Shown here piece by piece: positions 1 to 9,015 of a DNA stretch of 64,000 nt. Position 1 is the stretch's first letter, and every line of letters starts with the position of its first letter. The notes beneath the pieces were generated by a model, which worked only from the letters and a program-made list of their open reading frames with translations, searched no databases and had not been told where the DNA came from. The DNA is from DATKZH01 sp964475955 (GTDB lineage: Bacteria; Planctomycetota; Planctomycetia; Pirellulales; Thermoguttaceae): positions 1 to 64,000 of the forward strand of contig CAYYZY010000008.1 in the NCBI GenBank assembly GCA_964475955.1, read 5' to 3'. A program made the position numbers and the translations under genes.

Positions 1-52
1 GGCATACGAGATATTGGCGTGACTGGAGTTCAGACGTGTGCTCTTCCGATCT
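1..52. other. Illumina TruSeq index adapter (contaminant)
   Basis: These bases are library adapter, not genome. Bases 1-12 (GGCATACGAGAT) are the end of the P7 flow-cell primer. Bases 13-18 (ATTGGC) are the reverse complement of TruSeq index 6 (GCCAAT). Bases 19-52 are the 34-nt read-2 primer segment, beginning GTGACTGGAGTTCAGACGTG and ending CTCTTCCGATCT. The first 12 bases of P7 are missing. Open frames that start inside this stretch, such as those near 36-38, are artefacts. Genomic sequence starts at 53. Confidence 0.98.
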
Positions 53-3000
53 GCGGGTGATCAGGCCGGCCAGGATCACGGTCTGGCCGCTCATGGCGGC
101 CACGCTGGTTTCGGCTTCGGTGACGTCGATCCGCGGCGAGCGGAACACTTCTCCGGTGGCCGAGATGGCGATCACGGTTCCGTCGTCTTCGCTTCCCAGT
201 TCCGAGCGCGAGGTCAGCACTTCCAGGTTGACCTGCCCGTCCGGGCTGACCCGCGGAGTGACCTCGAGCGACAGGCCGACCTCCTTCTCCTCCGTGTTGA
301 GGTTCACCGCGCCGAATTCGGTGGTTGAGGTGCCGCTGGGGATGCGGACGACCTGGCCCACGAGGATCCGCGCGGGGACCATGTCCTTGGTCATGATTTG
401 CGGGCGGCCGAGGACGTCGACGCGCCGATTTTCCTTCAGCGCGCGGATCAGCACGCTCACCGCTTCGCTGGAGGCGGAAATGACGAGTCCCCCGTAGCCC
501 AGGTCGTCGTTGGTTCGGCCGACGTCGAGGTGGCTCAGGCCCTGCGTGCCGACGATGCCGGAGCCGGGCGCGCTGGTGTTGTTGCCCAGGGCGGCGTTGT
601 TGAAGAGGAAGCCGGGCACGCCCGACACGCTCCGGTTGAAGAGGATCGAGTCCTGGAGCCCCAGCTCGACGCCGAACTCGTCGGTGTCGTTCAGCCGCAC
701 CGCTGCGATCAGCACCTGGATCACGACCAGCGGCGGCCGGGAATCGAGCTTCTCGACCAGGTCGACGACCCGGTCGAAATACCGCTCGGTGGCGCTGATG
801 ATCAGGCTGTTGGTGACTTCCTCCGGCACGACGACCACCTCGCGGTCGACCTGCTCCAGCGAGCTCAACAGCCCGTCGACCGGCTGCTCGGCCTCGATCT
901 CGCTGGCGACGAACTCGCTGACGGCCTCGGAGACGGTCAGCGAGGAGGCGTTCTTCAGGCGGATGACGGCGGTCCGGCGAAGCCGCAGATCGCTCTCGTC
1001 GAGCCGCGCCAGGATTCCCTCGACCAGCTCCAGGTCGCCCGACGAACCGGTGGCGATGATGCTGTTGGTGCGCACGTCGACGGCGAACCGCAGGTAGACC
1101 AGCGAGCTGTCTTCGCCCATGGCCCCGCTGCGCACGGCGACGTCGGCGGTTTGCGTCTGCACGCCGAAGAGGTCCTCCAGCATTTCCATCAGGGCGGTGG
1201 CGTCGCCGTGGACGACGGTGAAAACCTTCACCTGGGCCTCCGCCGTGGGCAGCTCATCGAGTTGCTCGATCAGCGCGGCGATGAGCGGCATGCTGTCGGG
1301 CGAGGCGGTGACGATCAGCGCGTTTTGCCGGGCGTCGGCCGTCACCAGCACGTCGGTGAGGATCCCCGATTTCAGGGTCCGCCCCCCCTCGGGATCGGTG
1401 GTGACGAATTGAAGGCGGATCGATTTCCGCTCGAACTGCTCGCCCGTGCCGACCGTTCGCGAGATCATCGTCCGCTGCCCGGTCCGCTGGCCGTACATCT
1501 GCGCCGTGATCGCGTCTTGCAGTACGGGGGCCAGGTCCTCGGCGACCGTGTTCTTCAGCTTGAAGATGCGGACCTCGTTGACGGTCTCGTTTTCGGGCGC
1601 GTCGATCCGCTCGATGACGGCGGCCACCTCGGCCAGGTCGCGCGGGCTGCCGCGCACGATCAGCGAGTTCGTGCGGAAGTCGGCGGTGATCTGCACTCGG
1701 GTGCCCAGGCCGGCCTCGTCCTCGTCTTCCTGCTCGAAGAACTCGGTGACCGACTCCTGCGCGGTCTCAGCCGGCGTGTTCTTCAGCCGGAAGACCTCAA
1801 ACTGCGCGCTCGGGGCCACGGGCTGATCCAACTGTTTCACCAGGTCGACGACCGTGTCGACGCTCTCCTGCCGGCCGATCAGCAGCACCGCGTTCGGCCT
1901 GACCAGCGCCGTGATGCTCACGTCGCCCTGGCGCACCGAAAAGACCTCCTCGTACAATTCGTCGAGCATCGCGGCCAGCGACCGGCAGTCGACGTGCCGC
2001 AGATGGGCCACTTCGATCACCGGCTTTTCCACCTCGCTGATCTTCTCGATCTGCTCGATCAGCTCGGCCACCTTGCGCACGTCGCGCTCGTGCCCGCGAA
2101 TCACCAGAATATCGGTCCCGGGAAGGATCTCGATCTGCACCGCGCCGATCAGGCCGCCCTCCTCGGCAAAGTCGACGGCCAACTCGGCGGTCGAGGGCGA
2201 CACGGCGCCGGGCATCTCGGCGGCCGGTGGCTGCTCGCCCGCGGGGGCCGGGGCCGCCTCGGCGGACTCCGCGGCCGCCTCTTCCTCGGCGTCGGCGCCC
2301 GAGGACTCCGGTTGCTGGTAGGCCATGACCAACTGGAACTCGCGCTTGGGGGCCAGCCCGGCCGCGTCGCCCCGCCGCAGCGACTGGCTGCTCCGGATCG
2401 CGGTGATCACGCGCTCCACGTCGCTCTTCTCGGCCGACTTCAGCGAAATCAGGCGCGTGCTCTGCTCGCGCGAGTCGTTCGGGCTGTCGAGCACGTGGAT
2501 CAGCGGGATCGCCGATTCGAGCGAGCCGTCGGGCCCTTCGAGTTGCACGCGATTGGCGCGCCGGTCGACCGCCAGGCGAAGCGATCGGCCGTCGCCCAGC
2601 GTGAGCCGGTAGGCCGACGTCCCCGGTTCCGGGCTGCGGATCGGCGTCAGCCGCTCGGCCAACATGCGGACCAGCACCGCCTCGAACTGTTCGCCGGTCC
2701 GATGCCAAAGCTGCACGCGCTGCGAAGTCGAGGCGCCGGATCGAACCGCCTTGGGCGAAGCCGGGGCGGTCGACGAAGGCGCCCCGCCCGAAACGGGGCC
2801 GCTCGCCCGCGGCGGCGCATCGGCCGATGGCCGCGGGACCGCCGCACCGGCGGTTGGCGCCTCGGGCAAGCGGGCGGCGATCTGCGACTGAACGGCTTCC
2901 GGCGCAATCACCAAAACCTGAGAAGTCCGAGCGTCGGGCACCACGCGGAAAGTCGGATCCGAACCGAATTGCCCGTGCAGTCGCGCGGCCACCGAATTGG

Positions 3001-3259
3001 CCGTACCGGCCGGGCAGCGATAGGCCCGGAATACCGAGGGCGCGGGGGGCGCGACGGTCTCCCCTCCGCTCGGCGAATCGGCCGGTGCCCGGGCGAGCCG
3101 GAGGGGCCCGGATGCGTTGGCTGGCCGTGCCCGCGTGCGGCTGGGATTGCCCGACTCGCTCCCGCCGCCTGCCAGCAGCAGACCGGTCAGGACGGCAACC
3201 AGCAGTCCCAGCGGCGCCACAATGAGGAGAAGTCTTCCGTGGCTTCGTAGAATGGACAT
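53..3259 (-). CDS. Secretin (GspD/PilQ-type outer-membrane channel), C-terminus missing
   Basis: This is the outer-membrane ring subunit of a type II secretion or type IV pilus-like machine. The frame is open from ATG 3259 to the adapter junction at 53 (at least 1069 aa), so the 3' end is lost at the contig edge. The N-terminus is a hydrophobic export segment (about residues 7-30), then a low-complexity Pro/Ala/Ser stretch. At least five, probably six, repeats of the NolW/N1 kind follow, each with a motif like VFRLKNT and later a pattern like NSLIVRGSP. The secretin core starts near residue 850; the last visible part reads ETSVAAMSGQTVILAGLITR, the conserved gate region. The start has a strong AAGGGGGGTGA ribosome site. 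The number of N-domains is higher than in textbook GspD. No other secretion gene lies in the window, so the partner system is not identified. Confidence 0.9.
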
Positions 3260-3492
3260 GCAATCACCCCCCTTGGGCGCCCAGTATGTAGGGCGTCAAT
3301 GGAAGAACGCCTTGGTACGCAACGCTTGCGCGATACGAGTAATCGGCATAACCCGCACATTTTCTCCACCAAATGGGTTTTTCCCGGGAAGGCTTCGGCC
3401 GCTCAGGACCGTGATCCGTCCACGGCGAAGACGCAACTCGTGATTCCGAAACCGGTTGCGTCGCCCGGTTCGGGGACGGCGGTGAGCCCGGG

Positions 3493-3509
3493 TCGGCGTG
3501 CCACGCCGA
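3493..3509. repeat. Short palindrome downstream of dus
   Basis: TCGGCGTG and CACGCCGA pair perfectly around one base. It lies 16 bases past the end of the dihydrouridine synthase gene and could fold in the 3' end of that transcript. It has no T-run, so it is not a standard terminator. The rest of 3260-3524 shows no gene. Confidence 0.5.
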
Positions 3510-3524
3510 GAAGCCATAGCCCGT

Positions 3525-4559
3525 TCAGGGCAACTCCGGCCGGCGGCCGGGGAGATCTTGGGCGTACCAGCGGTCGAGGACGTGCCGCCACTCGGCGGCG
3601 CTGCGCACGCGGACGAACGCGTCGCGCACCTGCCCGGACGCCGGGTGCAGACGCGAGTACTTGATGCCGAACTTCCGCATCACCGGGGGGCAACGCCTCG
3701 GGCCGTAGATCGCCTCGGCCAGGCGGTAGTGCTCGGCGAGCACCTCCCGCTGCTCGAACAGGCCCGGCGGCTCGGGGAGCGGACGGCCCTCGGCCAACGC
3801 GCGCACCTCGCGGAAGATCCACGGGTTGCCGATCGCGCCCCGGGCGACCGTGACACCGTCGACGCCCGTCTCGGCGAACATCGCCAGGCAGTCGCCCGCC
3901 GTGAACAGGTCGCCGCTACCCAGCACGACCCGCTCGCCCGCGCGTCGCTTCCCCTCGCCGAGCAGCGCCCACGAGCTGCGCCCCTCGTATCGCTGCCGGA
4001 CCGTGCGTCCGTGCACGGTGACCGCCGCGGCGCCTCGTTCGAACGCGCCGTCGAAGATGGCCTGAAAAGCGGCTCGGCTCGGCTCGCTTTCGTCCATGCC
4101 GTGGCGCATCTTGACCGTTACGGGCACTTCAGACGGCACCGCCTCGCGCAGCCGGGCGACGATCCGAAGGGCCCGACTCGGATCCGTAAGCAGGTGCCCG
4201 CCGCGGCACTTGCTCAGCACTTTGCGCACCGGGCAGCCGAAGTTGACGTCGACCAGGTCAAACCCCCGCTCGACGAGCTTGACCGCGGCCGCGGCGACCT
4301 CCTCCGGCTCGCTTCCCATCACCTGGGCGCCCACGGGATGATCGTCGTCGACGACGCGCAGGTACCGCTTCGCTTTGCGCCCCCGCGTCACGCTGAGCAC
4401 GAACCGGTCGAGCAGCACCTCGGAGAGCGTCATCCCGGCCCCGAGCCGCCGCGCGATCCGCCGCGCGGGCCAATCCGTGTACCCGCTCATCGCCGCCATC
4501 ACGACCGGGAAATCGACCGTCAGCGCCCCGAGGCGAAGCGGAGGAAGAGCGGGGATCAT
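3525..4559 (-). CDS. dus: tRNA-dihydrouridine synthase (Dus family)
   Basis: This FMN enzyme reduces uridine to dihydrouridine in the D-loop of tRNAs using NADPH. The 344-aa product has the normal length. Family marks are the start-of-barrel motif MAAMSGYTDW (21-30), the active-site motif DVNFGCP with the proton-donating Cys109, the KMRHG strand (150-154), the HGRT flavin loop (183-186), and GVTVARGAIGNPWIF, a common DusB-type signature. The ATG overlaps the stop of zwf by 4 bp (ATGA), so the two genes are probably translated from one mRNA. Assignment to a Dus subclass (A, B or C) is not certain from motifs alone. Confidence 0.93.
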   Translation of the reverse strand: MIPALPPLRLGALTVDFPVVMAAMSGYTDWPARRIARRLGAGMTLSEVLLDRFVLSVTRGRKAKRYLRVVDDDHPVGAQVMGSEPEEVAAAAVKLVERGFDLVDVNFGCPVRKVLSKCRGGHLLTDPSRALRIVARLREAVPSEVPVTVKMRHGMDESEPSRAAFQAIFDGAFERGAAAVTVHGRTVRQRYEGRSSWALLGEGKRRAGERVVLGSGDLFTAGDCLAMFAETGVDGVTVARGAIGNPWIFREVRALAEGRPLPEPPGLFEQREVLAEHYRLAEAIYGPRRCPPVMRKFGIKYSRLHPASGQVRDAFVRVRSAAEWRHVLDRWYAQDLPGRRPELP

Positions 4560-6019
4560 GGGAGGGAGTTAAGCACCGGGCACATGTCGAACCATTCGCG
4601 GCTTTGGCCACACATCCAGTCGGCGCAGCAAGGGGGGCCCCACTCGCCGGCCTCGTAGAGGGCCAGCTTGGGCACGCCCCGGTCGGCCCACGTCTGGGCG
4701 ATCGGGTCGATGATGCCCCAGGCGAGCTCGACTTCGTCGCTTCGCGCGAAGAGGCTGGCGTCGCCGCCGATCACGTCCAACAGGAGGCGCTGGTACGAGT
4801 CGGGGATGTCGCCGGCGAACTTCTCCCGGAAGCGAAAATTGAGGTCCGTGAGCCGCAGCCGCGTGCCGGCGTCGGGCACCTTGGTCTGAAAATGGAGCTG
4901 GATGCCTTCGGCCGGCTGCACCTGGATCACCAGCCGGTTCGCCTCGTGGACGCCCCGAGGGCCGCCGTCGAACATCATGTGGGGCGGCTGGCGGAACTGG
5001 ATCACGATCTGCGTGGTGCGGCACGACATCGCCTTGCCCGACCGCAGGTAGAACGGCACCCCCTGCCAGCGCCAGTTCTCCACCCACAGGCGCAGCGCCG
5101 CGAAGGTGGCCGTGAGGCTCTGCGGGTCGACGTCGCTCTCGTCGCGGTACTTGCGGTACTGGCCGCGGACGGTGTTGGCCGCCACGTCGTCGGGCGGCAT
5201 GGGCCGGATTGCCCGGAGTATCTTGACCTTCTCATCGCGCACCGCGTCGGCCTCGAACCGTGCCGGGGCCTCCATGGCGGTGACCGTGAGCAACTGGAGG
5301 AGATGGTTCTGGAACATATCGCGGAGCACGCCGGCCGAGTCGTAGTAGCCGCCGCGGCCGCCGATGGTCCCCGACTCGGCCACGGTGATCTGCACGTGGT
5401 CGACGTAGTTGCGGTTCCAGACCGGCTCGAAGATGGCGTTGGCAAACCGCAGCACGAGCACGTTCTGCACCGTCTCCTTGCCCAGGTAGTGGTCGATCCG
5501 ATAGACCTGGCCCTCGGGAAAGACGCGGTGAACGGCCTCGTTGAGCTTTCGCGCGCTGGCCAGGTCGACGCCGAACGGTTTCTCGATCACCACGCGGCGG
5601 ACCGACCCGCCTTGATCGGCAAGGCCCGTCTCGCCCAGCCGCGCGATCGCCGGCTCGTAGAAGCGCGGGGCGGTCGAAAGGTAGTAGACGCGCTCCGCCC
5701 GCCCGTCGCCCTCCAGCTCCGCCAGGTACCGGCCCAGAGCCCGGAAGTCGTCGGCCCGGTTCACGTCGCCCGGGTGGTAGTGGACCGACGGCGCCAGTGC
5801 GTCCCACGCCGCGCGGTCGAAGGCGGGGCCCACGAACTCGGCGGTCGAGTCGGCCAGCTTCTCGCGCCAGGCGTCGTGGGAAAACGGCGTGCGCGAGAAG
5901 CCGACGATCCGCACCGGCTCCGACAAGCGCCCCTTGCGGTGCAGCTCGTAGAGCGCCGGCACCAGCTTCCGTCTCGTCAAGTCGCCCGAGGCTCCGAAGA
6001 TGACGATCGTGTGAGACAT
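4556..6019 (-). CDS. zwf: Glucose-6-phosphate 1-dehydrogenase
   Basis: This enzyme oxidises glucose-6-phosphate to 6-phosphogluconolactone with NADP, the first step of the oxidative pentose phosphate pathway. The 487-aa protein shows the dinucleotide fold GASGDL (9-14), EKPFG (146-150) and the active-site signature RIDHYLGKE (174-182), all intact. The frame stays open for 48 more codons upstream, but ATG 6019 begins the conserved N-terminus and has an AAGGGA ribosome site. The next minus-strand gene (dus) overlaps by 4 bp, while gnd lies upstream with a 238-bp gap. The two pathway dehydrogenases are thus neighbours on one strand. Confidence 0.97.
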   Translation of the reverse strand: MSHTIVIFGASGDLTRRKLVPALYELHRKGRLSEPVRIVGFSRTPFSHDAWREKLADSTAEFVGPAFDRAAWDALAPSVHYHPGDVNRADDFRALGRYLAELEGDGRAERVYYLSTAPRFYEPAIARLGETGLADQGGSVRRVVIEKPFGVDLASARKLNEAVHRVFPEGQVYRIDHYLGKETVQNVLVLRFANAIFEPVWNRNYVDHVQITVAESGTIGGRGGYYDSAGVLRDMFQNHLLQLLTVTAMEAPARFEADAVRDEKVKILRAIRPMPPDDVAANTVRGQYRKYRDESDVDPQSLTATFAALRLWVENWRWQGVPFYLRSGKAMSCRTTQIVIQFRQPPHMMFDGGPRGVHEANRLVIQVQPAEGIQLHFQTKVPDAGTRLRLTDLNFRFREKFAGDIPDSYQRLLLDVIGGDASLFARSDEVELAWGIIDPIAQTWADRGVPKLALYEAGEWGPPCCADWMCGQSREWFDMCPVLNSLP

Positions 6020-6257
6020 GGGCACACTGTCCCTTGATCTATTCGCTGTAGGGTGACGCGAGGCACGAGACCCACGCGATTGTCTGACGGTGCATCCATT
6101 CCGGGTAGTCAAGGGGAACCGGAAACACAGGGCGAGAGCCATTTCCCTTGCCCGAGCCATCATGCTCCCGCTTCTCGGCGCGCTTGATTCGCGTGGAGCT
6201 CGGTGCTCGGCCCACCCTACGACGTACCATCTCGATGTCGTCCGGCTTGCTTCCGCG

Positions 6258-7751
6258 CTACTCCGGCTCTCGCCGCTTGCGGATCCAGTCGGTGTGGAAC
6301 GGGTCCTTGGCGTCGGGCTTGTCGACCCGGCGGTACGTGTGGGCGCCGAAGTAGTCGCGCTGCGCCTGGAGCAGGTTGGCCGGCAGGCGCTCCGAGCGGT
6401 AGCCGTCGTAGTAGGCCAACGCCGTGGAGAAGGCGGGCGTGGGGATGCCCAGGGCGATGGCCGTCTTCACCACGTTGCGCCACGCCGGCTGGGCCTTCTC
6501 GACCGCCTCGCGGAAGTAGGGCGCCAGGAGGAGGTTCTCGAGGTCGGGCGTCTCGTCGAACGCCTCCTTGATCCGCTCCAGGAACACCGCCCGAATGATG
6601 CACCCGCCCCGCCACAACAGGCTGATCGCGCCGAAGTCGAGCGGCCAGTCGTACTCGGCCGCCGCCGCGCGGAGCTGGACGAACCCCTGGGCGTAGCTGC
6701 AAATCTTCGAGGCGTACAGGGCCCGGCGGATCTGCTCGATGAACTCCGCCTTGTCGCCCCCGTACGTGCCCGAAGGGCCGGGGAGCACCTTGCTCGCGCG
6801 CAGCCGGGCGTCCTTGAGCGCCGAGAGCGACCGGGCGTACACGGCCTCGGTCACCAGCGTGCTGGGCACGCCCAGGTCGAGGGCCAACTGGCTCATCCAC
6901 TTGCCGGTGCCCTTGGCGCCGGCCGTGTCGAGGATCAGGTCGACCAGGTCCCGGCCGGTTTCGTCGTCGGCGACGCTGAAGATGTCGCGCGTGATCTCGA
7001 TCAGGTAGCTGTTCAGGTCGCCGCGGTACCACTCGGCAAAGACGTCGTACAGCTCCCGGTTCGACAGGCCCAGGGCGTTCTTGAGCATCCAGTAGGCCTC
7101 GCAGATGAGCTGCATGTCGCCGTACTCGATGCCGTTGTGGACCATCTTCACGTAGTGGCCGGCGCCGCGGGGCCCGATCCACTCGCAGCAGGGGACGTCG
7201 CCGTCGGGCCCGACCTTGGCCGCGATCGCCTGGAAGATCGGCTGCACCAGCGGCCACGCCTTGTCGCTGCCGCCGGGCATCATGCTCGGACCGTACCGGG
7301 CGCCCTCCTCGCCGCCGGAGACGCCCGTCCCCACGTACAACAGGCCCTTCGACTCGACGAACTTCGTGCGCCGCTCGGTGTCGCGGAAGTGGGTGTTTCC
7401 GCCGTCGATGATCACGTCGCCGGGCTCCATGCGCTGGAGGAGCTGCTCGATGACCGCGTCGGCCGCGGCCACCTCGGGGTACAGCTTGTTTTCGGGGGCG
7501 GGCACGGCGTCGCCCGACTTGATCATCAACATCACCTTGCGCGGCTTGGCCAGCGCGGCGATCCACTCTTCGAGCGAATGCGTGCCGACGAGCCGGCGGC
7601 CCTGGGCCTCTTCGAGGGCCAGGAAGTCGTCGACCTTGCTGGTCGTCCGGTTGTACACGGCCACGCTGAAGCCGTGGTCCTCGATGTTCAGCACCAGGTT
7701 CTGGCCCATCACGGCCAGGCCCATCAAACCGATGTCGCATGGGTCGGGCAT
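6258..7751 (-). CDS. gnd: 6-phosphogluconate dehydrogenase, decarboxylating
   Basis: It converts 6-phosphogluconate to ribulose-5-phosphate and CO2 while reducing NAD(P). The 497-aa length fits the long, dimeric class. The coenzyme motif GLAVMG is at 11-16, the substrate motif SGGEEGA at 145-151, the catalytic block GHYVKMVHNGIEYGDMQ at 198-214 with its Lys and Asn, and KGTGKWMS follows. It is transcribed in the same direction as zwf and sits between zwf and a HAD phosphatase gene. A repeat cluster fills the upstream gap. No frameshift or missing residue was seen. Confidence 0.97.
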   Translation of the reverse strand: MPDPCDIGLMGLAVMGQNLVLNIEDHGFSVAVYNRTTSKVDDFLALEEAQGRRLVGTHSLEEWIAALAKPRKVMLMIKSGDAVPAPENKLYPEVAAADAVIEQLLQRMEPGDVIIDGGNTHFRDTERRTKFVESKGLLYVGTGVSGGEEGARYGPSMMPGGSDKAWPLVQPIFQAIAAKVGPDGDVPCCEWIGPRGAGHYVKMVHNGIEYGDMQLICEAYWMLKNALGLSNRELYDVFAEWYRGDLNSYLIEITRDIFSVADDETGRDLVDLILDTAGAKGTGKWMSQLALDLGVPSTLVTEAVYARSLSALKDARLRASKVLPGPSGTYGGDKAEFIEQIRRALYASKICSYAQGFVQLRAAAAEYDWPLDFGAISLLWRGGCIIRAVFLERIKEAFDETPDLENLLLAPYFREAVEKAQPAWRNVVKTAIALGIPTPAFSTALAYYDGYRSERLPANLLQAQRDYFGAHTYRRVDKPDAKDPFHTDWIRKRREPE

Positions 7752-7812
7752 GGTTCGTTCCGTGGGTTCGTAAGTTGGGGAAGTTGGTTTGCGGAGACGG
7801 GGCTCGCGGTTG

Positions 7813-8004
7813 GCTTTTCAGCCGTAAGCATTCAGCGGTCAGCTATTAGCCGTTAGTATCAGCTTTCAGCCGTCAGATCTCGGCCTTCAGCCATCGGCTG
7901 TCAGCCGGGGCGAGGCGGAGCCTCGCGTTAGGGCGTTCCCAGGCGGAGCCTGGGAACGAGGAGAAGCTGACGGCTGAAAGCTGACTGCTGATGGCTGACG
8001 GCTC
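7813..8004. repeat. Composite palindromic repeat cluster
   Basis: The centre holds two hairpins with the same GGA loop: CGAGGC/GCCTCG (7911-7925) and an 11-bp stem CGTTCCCAGGC/GCCTGGGAACG (7934-7958). They are flanked by degenerate TCAGC-type repeats. One 18-bp arm, TCAGCTTTCAGCCGTCAG (7859-7876), is the exact reverse complement of 7967-7984. The cluster runs up to the stop codon of the HAD gene at 8008. It codes for nothing recognisable and looks like a REP/MITE-type non-autonomous element. Confidence 0.85.
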
Positions 8005-8007
8005 GCG

Positions 8008-8874
8008 CTACTCCTCGACCGGCCATGGCGGTTTTTCGGGCAGGAAGCTGTCGAACTCGGCCAGCAGCTTCGCCTGGTACTCGCCGGCAAACGTTCCGGA
8101 AAGGAAGTGGTCGATCCCCTCCTCGAAGAACCGCTTCCAGCTCGCTTCCTCCTCGCCGGGGTTGACGGGGTAGAAGAGGGCGTCGTTGGCCTGGGCCGCC
8201 TTGTGGTCGCCGGGGGCGTCGCCGATCATCAGGGTCTGGCCGGCCGGGTACTTCTCGGCCATGGCCAGGAACTCCTTCTTCGTGCCCATCTCCTGGCCGC
8301 AGATGGCGATCACGTGCTGGCTCAGGTCGTGCTCGGCCCACTCCCGCTCGAGGGCTTCTTGAGGCGTGGCGGAGACGACCATCACGTCGGCCTGCTCGGC
8401 CAGCTTCCGGATGCTCTCGCGCACGAAGGGGAACGGCGGCACGCCGCGCACGATCTTGCCCACCGTCTCGTTGACCGCGGTGGACCACTCCAGGGTGCGC
8501 GCCAGGGCCGCGTCGCCCGTCTCCTCGACGACCTGCTTGAGCACCGGGTTTCCCAGCTTCTTCTCCCTCGCGATCCAGTCGCGGAGGCTCCGGGGGATCT
8601 CGATCTTGACGCCCCGGGCCTTCACCTCCGGGCGCTTCTGGAGCCACTCCAGCGTTTCGACCAGGGCGGGGAACCGGTTGACGCCCCGGCTCTTCGAGTA
8701 AAGGTTGACGAACTCGGCGGCCTGCCGGGCGTACTTGCTCACGCCCTGAAGGTCCCAGTAGTTGATCGTGTTCGGGATGAAGCACTCCTTGTGCTTCAGT
8801 TCCATCGTGTCAAACGCGCACCCGTCGGAATCGATCCCGACCAGGCGTTCGTGTTTGGGTTGGAAATGGAGCAT
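8008..8874 (-). CDS. HAD-superfamily phosphatase-like hydrolase
   Basis: A 288-aa haloacid dehalogenase-fold hydrolase, probably a phosphatase of a small phosphorylated metabolite. Motif I is GIDSDG (Asp15 nucleophile, Asp17 acid/base), motif II is VVSAT, and motif III/IV is MIGDAPGDHKAA. A large helical cap separates motifs I and II. An upstream in-frame ATG at 8973 would add 33 residues encoded by palindromic repeat DNA, so ATG 8874 was chosen because it precedes the conserved LVGIDSDG strand. It lies between gnd and PPi-phosphofructokinase, all on one strand. A role in cleaning up side products of sugar-phosphate metabolism is a guess from that context. Confidence 0.82.
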   Translation of the reverse strand: MLHFQPKHERLVGIDSDGCAFDTMELKHKECFIPNTINYWDLQGVSKYARQAAEFVNLYSKSRGVNRFPALVETLEWLQKRPEVKARGVKIEIPRSLRDWIAREKKLGNPVLKQVVEETGDAALARTLEWSTAVNETVGKIVRGVPPFPFVRESIRKLAEQADVMVVSATPQEALEREWAEHDLSQHVIAICGQEMGTKKEFLAMAEKYPAGQTLMIGDAPGDHKAAQANDALFYPVNPGEEEASWKRFFEEGIDHFLSGTFAGEYQAKLLAEFDSFLPEKPPWPVEE

Positions 8875-8916
8875 GGTCCGTCCGTCGTCGGTGGGTCGTG
8901 TTGGAGCCGGCGTCGT

Positions 8917-9000
8917 TCTCGCCGACGTGCCGTCGGGGGTATAGGGTCTCGCCGACGTGCCGTCGGCGGTCATAATCTCGCCGACGTGCCGTCGGCGGCT
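8917..9000. repeat. Three tandem copies of a 24-bp palindromic unit
   Basis: The unit TCTCGCCGACGTGCCGTCGG begins at 8917, 8947 and 8976, a spacing of 30 and 29 bp. Each copy contains a 7-bp stem, GCCGACG/CGTCGGC, with a TGC loop (the first copy has one change in the outer pair). The array fills the gap between the HAD and phosphofructokinase genes. Confidence 0.85.
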
Positions 9001-9015
9001 AAACGGTGTGGGGAT

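Noticed and set aside
398..3250. 950-aa plus-strand open frame opposite the secretin
   Set aside because: It is antisense to a clear secretin, with a His/Asp/Arg-rich shadow composition and no domain or ribosome site.
7813..9000. CRISPR array
   Set aside because: The repeats are palindromic with very short or no unique spacers, and there is no cas gene.
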